Below, one piece after another: positions 12,301-22,772 of a stretch of DNA of 64,000 nucleotides; the first letter of the stretch is position 1, and each line of letters starts with the position of its first letter. The notes beneath the pieces are model-generated. The model saw only the letters and a program-made list of their open reading frames with translations, was not told the origin of the DNA and did no database searches. Source of the stretch: Bemisia tabaci (taxonomy: Eukaryota > Arthropoda > Insecta > Hemiptera > Aleyrodidae); contig NC_092801.1 of the NCBI RefSeq assembly GCF_918797505.1, positions 10,664,001-10,728,000 of the forward strand, given 5' to 3'. Made by a program: the position numbers and the translations under genes.

Positions 12301-13050
12301 AACATTTCAAAATCATGAGTTGAAAAACTCTAAATATTAAAGCCTAACGGAGCGGAGCGGCGTGCTGCCAGCGCGAGAGGCTCACTGGCGCCTACAAACC
12401 TAAGTGGATACTTCACGCATTGCACAATGCTTGAAGTATCCACTTAGGTTTGTAGGCGCCAACGCGCGTTTTGCGCTGGCCGCCCGCCCGCCCGCCGTGC
12501 GGCGGCGCCTGAAGCAACTATGTCACAACAGAACGTCAAACATCGACAAGAAAAAATACTCTTGATTCAATCAGACTTCAGCTTAAATCAACAACCAAGC
12601 CTTTTAATTTGAGCTGTTTTCCTTTTGATTTAAGCTTAAATCTGATTGAATCAAGAGTCCGTTTTCTCGTCAATGTTTTCAAGAGTCTGGACTCTAGATC
12701 CAATGTGTTTTTTTTTTCTGATGCAGTAAATTTAATTTTCAAAAATATCTGAAAAGAGTTCTCTCTTCCGCGAATTTGACAGTATTTAAAAATTGTTGTA
12801 ATTTTTTTCAACACGTTTTCTCCTAGGAATGACGGTAATAACCTCAAAGAAGGTGCATCTCGATTTGCCATATTTGAGATTTACCTATCGTCAATAGGTA
12901 ATAATTTGAAAAGAAAAGGAAAGAAGGAAAAGGCAACGGTGGATAATTTGAAGCATCGCGATCAAAGCGAATGTTCGAGAAACGAAATTCGTAGGTATAT
13001 CTTTGTAATCCTTACCGTCGAGCTCCTTTTGTTGAAGAGGAGACCCACAT
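1788..13050 (-). CDS. Secreted regucalcin/SMP-30-like protein with Cys/Gly-rich tail, copy A (six coding exons)
   Basis: Coding exons in transcript order are 13050-13016, 10201-9861, 8539-8336, 6514-6287, 4312-4200 and 3323-1788. All junctions are GT/AG and phases match, giving 818 aa. Residues 1-28 form a signal peptide. Residues 29-78 are an Asn/Thr/Ser-rich linker with N-glycosylation sequons and a CDCNCD cluster. Residues about 80-373 are an SMP-30/gluconolactonase beta-propeller, seen in [31 protein letters not shown] and LYVTTSQR. Family members are Ca/Zn-dependent lactonases or calcium-binding proteins. The tail (about 375-818) has an acidic Asn/Asp run and then Cys/Gly/Ser repeats, roughly one Cys in five. 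Known metal-ligand positions (human E18, N154, D204) read D88, N236 and N288, so lactonase activity is doubtful. Extra cysteines in the propeller suggest an extracellular, disulfide-rich protein. Family assignment is confident; physiological role is unknown. Confidence 0.88.
1993..2190 (-). repeat. 36-bp coding tandem repeat in the copy A tail
   Basis: About five and a half direct copies of a 36-bp unit (catgatccacagcgtccacc and its continuation on the plus strand) encode a 12-residue Gly/Ser/Cys unit. Copy B has only about two copies at the matching place (near 21437-21510), so the array has changed length since the duplication. Confidence 0.85.
4200..4312 (-). CDS. Copy A exon 6: propeller exon with the catalytic-Asp position changed
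   Basis: This 113-nt exon encodes [15 protein letters not shown] and then [18 protein letters not shown]. In regucalcins the motif is PDG, and its Asp (human D204) is a metal ligand and proposed general base. Here the residue is Asn (N288). The donor is GGGAAA/GTAAGT, phase 0. Confidence 0.9.
4651..5100. mobile_element. TTAA-flanked foldback MITE, copy A intron
   Basis: It begins TTAA-ggtgattcgatg and ends with the inverted sequence. Arms contain gcatgcgatatatcgcatc and pair almost over their full length around a ttcgatatcagtatcgaa centre. It lies between copy A exons 5 and 6. Confidence 0.8.
6287..6514 (-). CDS. Copy A exon 5: SMP-30 propeller
   Basis: This 228-nt exon starts and ends in phase 1. 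It encodes [11 protein letters not shown], then [10 protein letters not shown] with the metal-ligand Asn (N236), then [14 protein letters not shown]. This matches the regucalcin blade running from the ISNGL motif to the FDYD motif. Confidence 0.88.
7775..8159. mobile_element. TA-flanked MITE between two 120-bp direct repeats, copy A intron
   Basis: Inverted ends agagtacctgtatagggag and agagtacctatatagcgag are flanked by TA, as for Tc1/mariner-type elements. It sits exactly between two direct copies (7653-7774 and 8161-8272) of a GC-rich segment containing aggcccgcggagcactc. Confidence 0.65.
8336..8539 (-). CDS. Copy A exon 4: SMP-30 propeller
   Basis: This 204-nt exon starts and ends in phase 1. 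It encodes the [18 protein letters not shown] segment, a CCDTC cysteine cluster absent from ordinary regucalcins, and the family signature FNDGKAD, which contains the conserved substrate-site Asn. The donor is ATGA/GTAAGA. Confidence 0.88.
9861..10201 (-). CDS. Copy A exon 3: signal-peptide core, Asn/Thr linker, start of propeller
   Basis: The acceptor is ttttcag before T-CAC-TGG and the donor is TTAG/GTAATC. The exon encodes the hydrophobic core of the signal peptide, the low-complexity linker, the CDCNCD cluster and the first propeller strand (HLDNPHYD, then LIFID). The Glu expected two residues before the Pro is Asp (D88). Confidence 0.88.
10250..10672. mobile_element. MITE with ggaaatgtcc inverted ends, copy A intron
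   Basis: Inverted ends ggaaatgtccaacacaaaatg and ggaaatgtccattagaaaatg enclose about 400 bp rich in aatgtcc motifs. Comparison with copy B (gtacagtgaaaaggaatcg) shows uninterrupted sequence there, so the insertion is private to copy A. Confidence 0.65.
10757..11167. mobile_element. Foldback MITE, cactgaaaaaaaa family
   Basis: A palindromic 410-bp element rich in ggtaattttacc-type motifs, bounded by cactg and cagtg. A second member in opposite orientation lies at 15476-15886, in unit A upstream sequence. Confidence 0.7.
11380..12002. mobile_element. Cluster of three foldback MITEs in copy A intron 2
   Basis: Two cagtggcgtggcgtg palindromes (11380-11542 and 11839-12002) flank one tcgacggtgtaagtcgg element (11552-11798). 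Other members: 37279-37441 for the first family; 5979-6243 and 48751-49006 for the second. Confidence 0.7.
12224..12720. mobile_element. Nested MITEs: cactggaaaaaa element split by a GC-rich hairpin element
   Basis: The cactggaaaaaaacacattgg family (intact at 63679-63908, also 8624-8843) is interrupted here at about 12283-12538 by a second element. That element's core is a perfect-arm hairpin (12387-12460: gcgcctacaaacctaag and inverse). Further hairpin copies are at 28441-28518, 48065-48138 and 58639-58714. Confidence 0.7.
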
Positions 13051-13063
13051 GACTGAATTGAAC
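13016..13063 (-). CDS. Copy A first coding exon (48 nt, start codon inside)
   Basis: The exon lies between a pyrimidine-rich acceptor ending ctacag and a GTAAGG donor. The start codon is at 13050-13048, so 13 nt are 5' UTR and 35 nt code for [11 protein letters not shown] plus two bases. Joined to the T at 10201 this reads straight into [15 protein letters not shown] and completes a signal peptide with a basic n-region. Copy B has the same exon, with only one silent and one missense change after the ATG and more changes before it. That pattern supports this start. Confidence 0.8.
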
Positions 13064-13707
13064 CTGTAGGACAAAAAATTTAGAGAATATCGTAAGAAAT
13101 TGTTTACAAAGGATAGGTAATAGGTTTGCAATCAATAAGGCCCAAATGAACCAAAAAACAATCAAAACCAATCAACTCAATGACCCAATGAAAGTCCTCA
13201 TTTCCCGCCGGTGGCTAGACACTCAACCCAATTTGTTTCACCCGATACCCAGTTTGGTCAACTAATTTGATCCAAGTCATTCTTTGGCTGTGTTGCTCAT
13301 GTCGCACAGTAGATTGAGTAAATAGGAGAGGTCGGACAAAATTTGGAAACTTTAAACGCTTATAACTCCGTTTATACACAAATTTAATGTTCTAAATGTG
13401 ATTCCATTGGTTTCTTCGTAAAATTTTCTTCAATAAGCACCCCTTGAATTTTGAAATGTGAAAAAATAAACATCATAATTTGCAGTATTAGTAAAAAATG
13501 TCATGTCCGACCTCTCTAATTGACTCAATCCACTGTGCGTCGCCATTTAAGCCCCGCTAAAAATAAGACAGACGGAACCGACACAACATGGAAATAGAGT
13601 AAGAGAGAGGACTCGCTTTGATGACGGCGCAGAGATACAACTATTCGTGCCTGATGGATGTCCGTGTTGTATCTGCGAAATTGAAGGCGCGATGCGTGAA
13701 CTCGCAA

Positions 13708-14259
13708 TGGACCACTAGACAAGGTACGAATTTCAGCATTCTGATACAAGTTTCTTAACCAGAATTTCACGTAGAACACGATTCGCGCAACGAAAATGGC
13801 CGAAATCAACTCCTAACAAAGGTATTTACGTTTTTATTTCACATTTGTTACGAGGAATTCGAACTTCCCGCTCATAAGAAACTCAAAGCGCTACGTGAGT
13901 CAAATCGTGCACTACAACGGTTTCAGCGAGCCTCTCAATCGAGCACTGTTTATTTCTCACAATGTTTTGTTCAAATTATAAGCAATTTGCTATAGCTGAG
14001 CCAAAGCGTCAAGATCGAGGTTGCCAGATTTTTATATCGCAGAGACTGTCATGATAACGCGTTTATCGCGCGATGTGAGTTACGTAGAGCATTGAGTTTT
14101 CATGAGCGTGTGGTTTGAATTCACGCATCAAGAATCATTAAATATCTTCGTAAGTAGTTGATTTCGGTAATTTTCGTTGTGCGCATCGTGTTCTACGTGA
14201 AATTTTGGTTAAAAAAAGTATATCAGAATGCTGAAATTCGTTCCTTGTCCAGAGGTCCA
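13708..14259. mobile_element. Foldback MITE, tggaccactagacaag family
   Basis: A 550-bp palindrome with ends tggaccactagacaag and its inverse. Relatives: 46967-47664 (split by another palindrome) and 56784-57337. Related sequence on both sides (13550-13700 and 14385-14530, gacagacggaa...gatggatgtccgtgttg) suggests insertion into, or duplication of, an older repeat. Confidence 0.65.
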
Positions 14260-15007
14260 TGCTCCGTTTTATGCCATCAATGAGGTATTGCTTGAATTCG
14301 AGAGGAAAGGTTAGAAAGAGGTCCGATTACATCTCTCCCATCTTCGGCTGTTTCGCTAACGTAGCCCTTGAAGCACCACTACAAATGAGACAGACGGAAC
14401 AAACACAACATGGGAGTAGACGACGGCGCGGCGCAGGGATACAACTATTCGTGTTTGATGGATGTCCGTGTTGCGTCTGCAAAATTGAAGGCGCTTCGGC
14501 GCGAGACGTGAGCTCGCGATGCTTCGCTCTGATTCGGGAGAAAACTTATAAAAACCAGACCCAAAAACGTCTCTCCTATCTTCGGTTGTGTTGATATTTA
14601 ACTTTGCACTTTTTTTTCAAGTAGATAATTTAGTTCGCAACTTTACCTAAAGATTCTGAAAATTTAAAGGAAAAATATTCATAACTTTCTTAAATAATAA
14701 ACATTTTATTGAAGGAAATTTAGCTACTCTCGAATGCTGGTACGACGTTCTTCCTTAGCACGGCAGTATAGCCGCAGTCTAAGGATCAGGAGAGGTTATA
14801 CTTTCTATATAAAGCTGCCAGAAAACTCGAGGAAAATTATTGACGCAAAAAATTTGAGAGTGCGTTAAAAGAATTTCTAATATTAACATCATTACAGTCG
14901 GTGAAAGGATTCGATAGCAGACAAATTCGTAAAAGTAGAGGAAAGCTACCTTCTCCGGGGATAATTTTAGGTCATGGGCTGACATCGCAGGCCCACGATA
15001 AATATTT

Positions 15008-15129
15008 GGACGTATTTCTGCCCAACAGAAGTATGTGCATTATGACGTGAGCCTTGTTATGCATACATTCTTATGGGTTTCAGGGCTCATGTCTTAATGC
15101 ACATCGTTCCGTTTGGCAGAAATACGTCC
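15008..15129. mobile_element. Short foldback MITE, ggacgtatttctg family
   Basis: An approximately 120-bp palindrome, ggacgtatttctgcc...ggcagaaatacgtcc. Relatives: 32293-32415 (an insertion; unit A has an uninterrupted ccaaatatctatcg), 45630-45754, 9130-9352, 47751-47973, 23987-24190 and 62738-63298. This is the commonest small element of the window. Confidence 0.75.
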
Positions 15130-15475
15130 AATTGTGAATGAAGTAGAGAAAATATATATTCCCGGTATGGAAGTTTTGCCATATTTAGCGATACTTTCCA
15201 ATGATGAAAAAAAATGAGAGGTGTTCAACTAATTTAGTAAACATGTTTGTGTCTTGACTCGAGTTGTGAGATCTCTTTCCCGCAGAAAAGATAGAGACAA
15301 CATTAAATTTTAATCAGAAAACCCTGAAACATTCAGTGGAATGATTTTTTCTCTATAAGAATGAGCGGGCATCCTGTAACAACATATATCTCTCAAAAAA
15401 ATTTCATGAACCTGCATGATTACCTATGTTTTCTCACGAGCACTCCTGATAAACTCATTTGTAATGACACCCATA

Positions 15476-15886
15476 CACTGAAAAAAAAATCTCGGTGTAT
15501 TTACTAAGAAAAGGGTAAAATTACCAAGAATTCAGGGTTCTATTTGATCCAGTTTTATCATAGTAAAATTCTCACCATTTATGGAATTGGTAATTTTACC
15601 GTGAAATCTCGGTAAAATTATTGAACTTTCTCGGTAATTTTACTGGACCTTGGTAAAAACGCCAATATTTTTTATCGACTATGGTAGAATTACCGAGATA
15701 AAATGGCAAAGTTACCGGGAATTATTGATTACCAATAAAAGTGGTATTCTTACCTGAAAAAAAAACAGTAAAAATACCGGTTTTTAGGTAAGTTTACCAG
15801 CCTGTCTTGGTAAAATTACCAAAAAAAAGTGTGATGGTAAAGGTACCAACGGACCTTGGTAAAAACGCCGAGAACTTTTTTCAGTG
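15476..15886. mobile_element. Foldback MITE, cactgaaaaaaaa family, second copy
   Basis: Reverse-orientation relative of 10757-11167. It ends about 30 bases from the predicted copy A leader-exon donor and is absent from the same place in unit B. Confidence 0.7.
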
Positions 15887-15917
15887 CAAGAGAGTTAGTT
15901 GAGAAATTATAACTTAC

Positions 15918-16035
15918 TTTCAGTTCCCTCTTTCACTCAACGCTATTTATATACGTAAAACGCTGTCACCCGGAACGCACTCAACTTCACCGTAACATTG
16001 AAAACAGTGAGCTTTTTCAAGACTTACACTATATA
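15918..16035 (-). promoter_or_regulatory. Predicted promoter and non-coding first exon, copy A
   Basis: A minus-strand TATATAG box occupies 16029-16035. About 27 bases downstream is a TCACTG start-site-like motif (near 16008), and a GAAA/GTAAGT donor ends a putative 5' UTR exon at 15918. The coding exon at 13063 has a good acceptor but no start upstream, so a leader exon is required. The same arrangement is present upstream of copy B. The exact start site is inferred. Confidence 0.45.
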
Positions 16036-16526
16036 CTCAATTTTCAGTCATTTTCTCGGTAGTGAAATAGATTGTAACTCCATCGCCATTTGGTCATTTT
16101 GTTGTTCCTCCCCACGTGTAACTTCTCAGACGCGGTCCAGGCCGCCGATAATGGAGCTTTGTAGTCTCAAGCTTTGTAGATCAAGAAATGCTGTCGACAA
16201 AGACCAAAGTTCCCGAGCTTTAAGAAACTTGCGGTCGTTTGGTGGAGCGGCAATCAGCAATCAAACTCAAGCTCTACGCTTTTGGCGGTTGTTTATCTTT
16301 TCACGCCGCGGAAGTTACCTCGTCTTTCGTAATGTCATGCAGGTGACACGACGCAGAGTGGATCGAGTCAATCGGCGAAGTCGGAAAAAATTTTGCAACT
16401 TTAAAAGCTCATACCTCCGTTTTCACTAAACATTGAGGTTTTGAAAATGGTCTCATCGGTTTCCTCGCGAAATTTTTTTCTAAAAGCAGCCCTTGAAATT
16501 GGAAAAGTGACGAACTAAACATCAAA

Positions 16527-17098
16527 AGGATGTGTCCCCTTAAGGAGGGTATTTTGGCTCTAACTTTGGTCGAAAATTGAAACAGCTTAGAATAATGGCA
16601 TGTATGGTCAAATCGACTCTTAGTCATCTGCCCTCTGAGAACTTGTCCTTATTTCAGGTGTTTTTGAAAGGTTTTTGCCTGGTTTACCAGCGCAAAGTAG
16701 TCAAGTTTTGCAGTTTTCTTGCATAATTGCTCGTTTTCGGTCCTAAATCATATTGTTTATGTATGAGCACAAGCGACTACCACTTTCATATTCGAATATG
16801 TTAATCTTCAGTACACCCATTACAACATATTTAAAGAAGAAAGTGGTAGTTGCTTGTGCTCATACATGAACAATCTAATCCAGGACCGAAAATGAGAAAT
16901 TTTTCGAGAGAACTGCAAAACTTCACTACTTTCTGCTGGTAAATCAGGGAAAAACCTTTCAAAAACACCTCAAATAAGGACAAGTTCCCACAGGGTAGAT
17001 GATTAAGAGTCGATTTGACCATACATGACATTATTCTAAGCTGTTTCAATTTACGACCAAAGTTAGGGCCAAAATACCCTCCATAATGGGACACATCC
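16527..17098. mobile_element. Foldback MITE, ggatgtgtccc family, with empty site nearby
   Basis: A 570-bp palindrome is inserted in a sequence whose uninterrupted relative lies at 13331-13520 (catcataatttgcag). This gives a direct empty-site comparison within the window. Confidence 0.65.
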
Positions 17099-17350
17099 TT
17101 TGCAGTTTTAGTCTAATGTTTCATGTCCGACCTTTCTGATTGACTCGAGCCACTGTGCTACGTAAACGCATGTCTTCGTTTGCGCAGTGTTTACCTTTTC
17201 CTCAATTTTGAGCTTTGAACTTTACCAAATATCTATCGTGGGCCTGCGATTTCAGCCCATGACCTAAAATTTGCCCCCGAAGAAGGAAGCTTTCCTTGAC
17301 TTAAACGAATTTTTCTACTGTTGAATCCGTTCACCGCCAAATTTTTTACT

Positions 17351-19499
17351 TTAATGGAGATGTTGCATGTGTGACGAATTTGCGATTTGACTGTTGATTC
17401 TTAGGTAAACGTTCGCGAGGAACACGATGGTGTCACTGGTTTTCTCTGAAATCAACTCCCAAGCTCAAAAAAAGCTCTCAAATTGAGGCCAAAATAGCCG
17501 GGGATATCCCATGCTATCATGAGAGTCCACCTCTACATCAAGACAAACTTTCCATGCAAAGGTAGGGAGCAAATACATTGACAGGGCTGCCATTTTATTT
17601 GGGGACTCCAAAACTGAAAACACGGCAACCCTGCTAATGTATTTGTTCATTCCTATCTTTGCATGGAGAGTTTGTCTTAATGTAAAGGTGGACTCTCAGG
17701 ATAGCGTGGGACATCCCCTCCATTTTGGCCTCAACTTGAGAGATTTTTTTGAGCTTGGGAGTTGATTTCAGAGAAAACCAGTGGGACCATCGTGCTTCTC
17801 GCGAACTTTACGTAAGAATCAATAGTCAAATCGCAAATTCCTCACACGTGCAACATTTCCATTGTGAACGTGTTTCTTCAATTTTTTCAGACAATTTTGT
17901 TTGCAATTTTGTCTAAAATGTCTGAAATTTCCAGGAAAAATACGCATAACCTTTCTTAAAACTACATGTTTTATCCGGGGCGATTTGGCAACTTTCGAAT
18001 GTTCATACGGCGCTCTTCCTCAGCACGGCAGTATCAGCATATCTCAGGGTGGAAGGCCCATACGCGACTCAAAACTAGGTGTACACTCCGGCAGGCGCAG
18101 TATAGGCAATTTGCACATCGAATCGTGCGCAGTGTGCCAAAAGTGTAGTGTTTGAAGTATTTCCACGCTTTTGAAGGCGCTATGAATGGTAACCCGGATT
18201 CGCCTTTCATTCCCGCGATGATTCGAATTCGCGACGTCGACTTTTACAAAAGAATTAATAGTCAAATCGCAAATTCCTCATACATGCAACATTTCCATTC
18301 ACGGTCCCTTCTCTATGAGATATATTTTTGTCTATGCCTCTATGCTCATCAGTGCTTCTTACAAACATTCTCGAGTTGAACTTGAGGTTTATGTTTTCAT
18401 CAAAAAGACAACGATAACGTTCCAGCGATCCGTTTCGCAGACGCTTAAGTTTCGAATATTTTGATGCCAGGAATTTTTAATCGTATAAGAGGAGTTTCCT
18501 CTATTATTGCCGCGAATTCTATACATTTTGGTATGCAGCGACAGCGATTTCTGGTAAGATAGAAAATGATTCGTCTTATCCACACAGAGAAGAAAATAAT
18601 AGCGCAGCCATGTTTTGATACTTAATTTCAATTTAATCAGAGAGAATTCACGAAAGCACACCAACTCGAAAAAATGGAAATAATCAAGACATCACACACA
18701 CACAACTGCGCAGTAGGTGAAGAAGTTAGTCTCAGAAAAATATTTTTGATGCCGAAAGACGAGTACTGAAGAACACTTTAAAGGTCCAAGTTAAAACAGA
18801 TGCGCAAACTTCAATGACCTTTATGAAAATTGACTGTCTTGAATGAAAATTGAGAATTTTCGAGTTACCGAGTTGGTGTGTTTTCGGTCTCACTGATTCA
18901 ATTTAATTTCCAGATAACGATTACGATTATTTCATAAATGTATTCACTGATTTCATAATGTTTATTGTCAATGCGAAATTTTTTAAACTTATTCTTTAAA
19001 TTTTTTGCATCAATAATTTTCCTCAAGTTTTTTTGGAACTTGATATAGTAAGTATGATCTCTCCATAGACTGAGGCTACCCACTGCCCCTCAGGCTGTTA
19101 TACCAATATTTCTAAAGACACTATTTTTTGTCTTTTTTTCTTTTTTAAAGAGTGAAATATCGTTAAGAATAACGACGAAGTGAAACAGTGGTTCAAAAGT
19201 GCATCAATTTTGTCTGATATATTTTGGCTTTTGCGACACAACTTGTTGACTCTCCTACCCTTGAATCAAATATTTCTCTTCTTCTTCAAATTAATCTTCT
19301 TCTCTTTTTCAGAAGGACAAGAAGAAAAAGACAAATATTTTTGTAAGATTAATTTCGTATGGAAATTTTCCAGGGTAATGTGATTTTGCTTCGTATGAGG
19401 TACGCATACGCACATTTCGACTGCGACACAGGATCTTCAAACGTCATTTTAGCATGGCAATTCAATGCAAGAAACCAGGTGGCGGATCTTTTGTCGCAG
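17351..19499. other. Spacer between the two duplication units
   Basis: No gene was recognised. It contains a palindrome at about 17420-17800 (cttgggagttgatttcagag, relative at 45170-45540), tgccgtgctaagg-type repeats near 18000, and an aacacaccaactcg repeat (18655-18890) that recurs at 25465-26300. Confidence 0.55.
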
Positions 19500-21227
19500 T
19501 TTGAAAGGGCGTAAACTTATTTGATGTGGGCTCTAGTTCTAAATGCGACCAAGATAGTTCCTTCGGTGCTATGAAGATTGAACGGCTCTGAAGAAATTCA
19601 TTAAACTGAATTTGTTGGGAGGACTAGGGCTGCACTAGAACTTTTTTTTTATGATAGGATATACAGACATTTGAGAGAATGAAAAAGCAGCTTCTTTGGA
19701 TCTAAAAATACCTTCAAAGTTCGAAAACGATCAAAGTGAAATGAGACTTTCTAATCATCTCATGTAGAATTTCTGAGGAATAATCATATTGCGAGCTATT
19801 TCACCTGGCTGATTATTATTGATAATTTTGAATCCCGCACTAACCTCAAGTTCAATGAATTATTTAACTGAGTAATCATTTTGAATCGCATACCAGAGCA
19901 GGGCCGGATTTACTTATTTGCCGCCCATGGGCCGCCTGTATTTTGCCGCCCCCTTCTCATTAGTTTTGAAACATCAATAAAAACCATCAAGTGAACGTGC
20001 CGGAGGGAGAGGGGTGCATAAGATGCGTTTACTCGTGTTGGACACATTTTTTGCAAAAGCCCTGTCAACCTGCTGTCTACACTACCAGCAAAAGTTCACG
20101 GAACTTGGCGCGAAAGTTAAGTTCCGTAAACCAATCTCTGTGTGGACAAGGCCTTCCATTTATATAAAATGAACGAAAAATTTTGAAAGAACAAACATGA
20201 ATGTGGTTTAATAATTTTAACTTCCACCGCTGCGACGCTGACCGCACTGTGTTTGGCGCAATGCGTAAAGTGCCCCTACAGTCTTGTACGCGCTATGCGT
20301 TTTACGCCGACCGACGCGACCGCTGCTGCATGAACTGTGTTCGACGCAATGCGTGAAGTATTCATGCAGTCTTGTAGGCGCTAATATGTGTTATATGCCG
20401 ACCGCCGCGCCGAGGGTTTCTCCTTTTCATCTCTAGGCCTCGTTCCAGGGCAAATTCCGTGTTCGGTCTCTCTCTTAGTCTTAACTCGACTAATTAAAGG
20501 TGCTGTCTATTGTATCACAGAAAGACGACGAAATCAGCGATTTACTCTCAGGAAATGAGAGATTTTGTCACCTTTTCTCGTTTGTAATTTCTTTACTGAA
20601 TCCGATTTTTCTTTACACCTACATTTAAAAAAAATTGCAAAATTTGCCGCCCACCAAAATTTGCTGCCCACCAAAATTTGCCGCCATGGGCCGCGGCCCA
20701 TGTAGCCACCCCTTCAATCCGGCCCTGTACCAGAGTTTACTTAGGTACTGCATTGAAAACAATTATCCGAGTAAATACGATACAAAAAATGTGAACCAGT
20801 GGGTCAGTGCCAAAATTAATTATATATTTTTAGTAATTCAAAAAAAAATTCACCTGTTGGTTCACGAGTTTATTGTGTTATGGCGATCTTATGAAAGTTG
20901 AGACCTAAGTTACCGACAGTTATAGAAGGAGAATTTCTCGGTATCTTTCTATCCCGAATTCTAGTACATTTTTAAGTGCGTCTCCATTGATAATAATTGG
21001 ACAGAGTATAAATCAGGAAGTTAGTTTGAAATAAAACAATGTCAATTTTCAGTCAGGTAATAACATTTAATGTTTGTTCCTTTCAAAACATGAGTAATGG
21101 AGTGTCAGTGCTGTCGATTAGTGACAGTGAAAAAGATGCAGATTTTAACAGCAAGAAAGGTGCCAAGATAAGTGCACGCGCGAAAGCTAACCCGCTAATG
21201 ATGTTACTGCATGGCTCAAATTCAAAC

Positions 21228-22772
21228 TTAGTAAGGCTTCTTAGCGGCAAGCACTGACAACAACCCTTCAACGAGATCGTCACAGACACCGTTCCCCCTG
21301 CACGATCCACATGCACCAGGAACGTAACCTGCTCTTCCAGAACCGTATGGACCTCTGCTACGACATCCGCAGGAACCTCGAGGTGGTCCGGAGCTTCCGC
21401 TAGGGCAGCAGTTTCCGCTCGATCCACAGCCACATGGTCCACAGCGTCCACCACATCCAGATCCGCCACATGATCCACAGCGTCCACCACATCCAGAGCC
21501 TCCACATGATCCACAAGATCCACAGGGTCCACGCAATCCGTAGCAACTGCAGGATCCGCCGCCTACACACGAGGTATAACCGCCTCTGCCGCAGCTTCCA
21601 CACGATCCGTAACCATCTCCTCCGTTACCTCCACACGACCCGCAACCGCTCCTTCCACAGCCTCCACATGACCCACTATTTTCACAGCTCCCTTTCCCAC
21701 ATCCTCCACTTGACCCAGACGCTCCACCTCCACAGCTGCAACCCGATCCACCTCCGTTGGTTCCGTCGCTGCTTCCACCCGATGTGTTGTCTGTTGACGT
21801 TCCGGAATCCTTAACGTACGATTTGCAGCAGCAACATGAACTGTAACCTTTGCTACTCCCACACGATCTACCGCAGGCGCACAAGCAGTAACTGTTAAAT
21901 CCACCGGAGTTACAGCAGCCACACAATCCGTAGCCGTTACCACTCCCACACGATTTACCGCAGTCGCACAAGCCGTAACTGTTAAATCCACCAGAGTTAC
22001 AGCAGCCACACGATCCGTAGCCGTTACCACTCCCACACGATTTACAACAGCCGCATGATCCGTAGCCATTGTTACAGTCACCAGATTTTGAGCAGCCACA
22101 CGACCCGTAACCATTGTTACATCCACCAGATTTCGAGCAGCCACACCACCCGTAACCGTTGTTGCATCCACCAGATTTGCCACCTCCACAGGATCCTCCT
22201 TTGTAGCATGCGCCGAATCTGTAGCCAACTCCTCCGCAAGCGTCACAACATCCACGGCATCTTTCGTAGTCTCCACTGGATGCCGTGCGGAAACCGTATT
22301 TTCCACCGTATCCGCACGATATGCAAGAATTCGAGTTGCTATTAGTGGTATTATTACCACTATTATTGCTATCGTTGTTGTTACTTTCCCTTCCACCGTT
22401 GTTGGAATTTTCATTCTGGCTGTTCCCGTCTTTATTATTGTCGTTATCATCGTCATCCTTGTCGTCTTTTCCGCAGCTCGTGCACCCGTAACAAGGGTCG
22501 TAGAATCCACTGCAGAAGCAGCCGCCCCTACAGATGCAGGCATCGTTGCACGGCAATCCTTGTGCACACAGGTTGTAGACGGCGAAAACACTGCCTGCCT
22601 GAGGCTGTTCTTTTTTCTCGTCAGGCGTCAAATTTCGCTGGGAAGTCGTGACGTACAGTACGTCGTTTCGGCCGCAGCCACCGAATATGCACGACGTAAC
22701 GTCTCTGGCGGGTATTTTGATCCTCCGCAGTACCTTAGAATCCTTAGATTGATCTGGGTCCACTTGAATTAC
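21228..22772 (-). CDS. Copy B terminal exon: last propeller blades plus Cys/Gly-rich tail
   Basis: The exon is open for 514 codons from acceptor atttcag. It starts [18 protein letters not shown] and contains [19 protein letters not shown] and [15 protein letters not shown]. The tail has an Asp/Asn run, several NNGYGSCGC and FNSYGLC units, an inserted [14 protein letters not shown] stretch not found in copy A, and only about two of the 36-bp [12 protein letters not shown] units. A candidate ATTAAA polyadenylation signal lies at 21066-21071. Confidence 0.92.
   Translation of the reverse strand, partial: VIQVDPDQSKDSKVLRRIKIPARDVTSCIFGGCGRNDVLYVTTSQRNLTPDEKKEQPQAGSVFAVYNLCAQGLPCNDACICRGGCFCSGFYDPCYGCTSCGKDDKDDDDNDNNKDGNSQNENSNNGGRESNNNDSNNSGNNTTNSNSNSCISCGYGGKYGFRTASSGDYERCRGCCDACGGVGYRFGACYKGGSCGGGKSGGCNNGYGWCGCSKSGGCNNGYGSCGCSKSGDCNNGYGSCGCCKSCGSGNGYGSCGCCNSGGFNSYGLCDCGKSCGSGNGYGLCGCCNSGGFNSYCLCACGRSCGSSKGYSSCCCCKSYVKDSGTSTDNTSGGSSDGTNGGGSGCSCGGGASGSSGGCGKGSCENSGSCGGCGRSGCGSCGGNGGDGYGSCGSCGRGGYTSCVGGGSCSCYGLRGPCGSCGSCGGSGCGGRCGSCGGSGCGGRCGPCGCGSSGNCCPSGSSGPPRGSCGCRSRGPYGSGRAGYVPGACGSCRGNGVCDDLVEGLLSVLAAKKPY

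Larger units (their letters stand above)
300..17350. repeat. Segmental duplication, unit A
   Basis: Homology to unit B is visible at both ends. At 305-410 (cgtaaacttatttgacgtgg) it matches 19510-19590, and at 17220-17335 (tatcgtgggcctg and following) it matches 32418-32530. It runs through all exons and the leader region between. Introns and flanks differ by many private MITE insertions, several of which have an empty site in the other copy. Confidence 0.75.
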
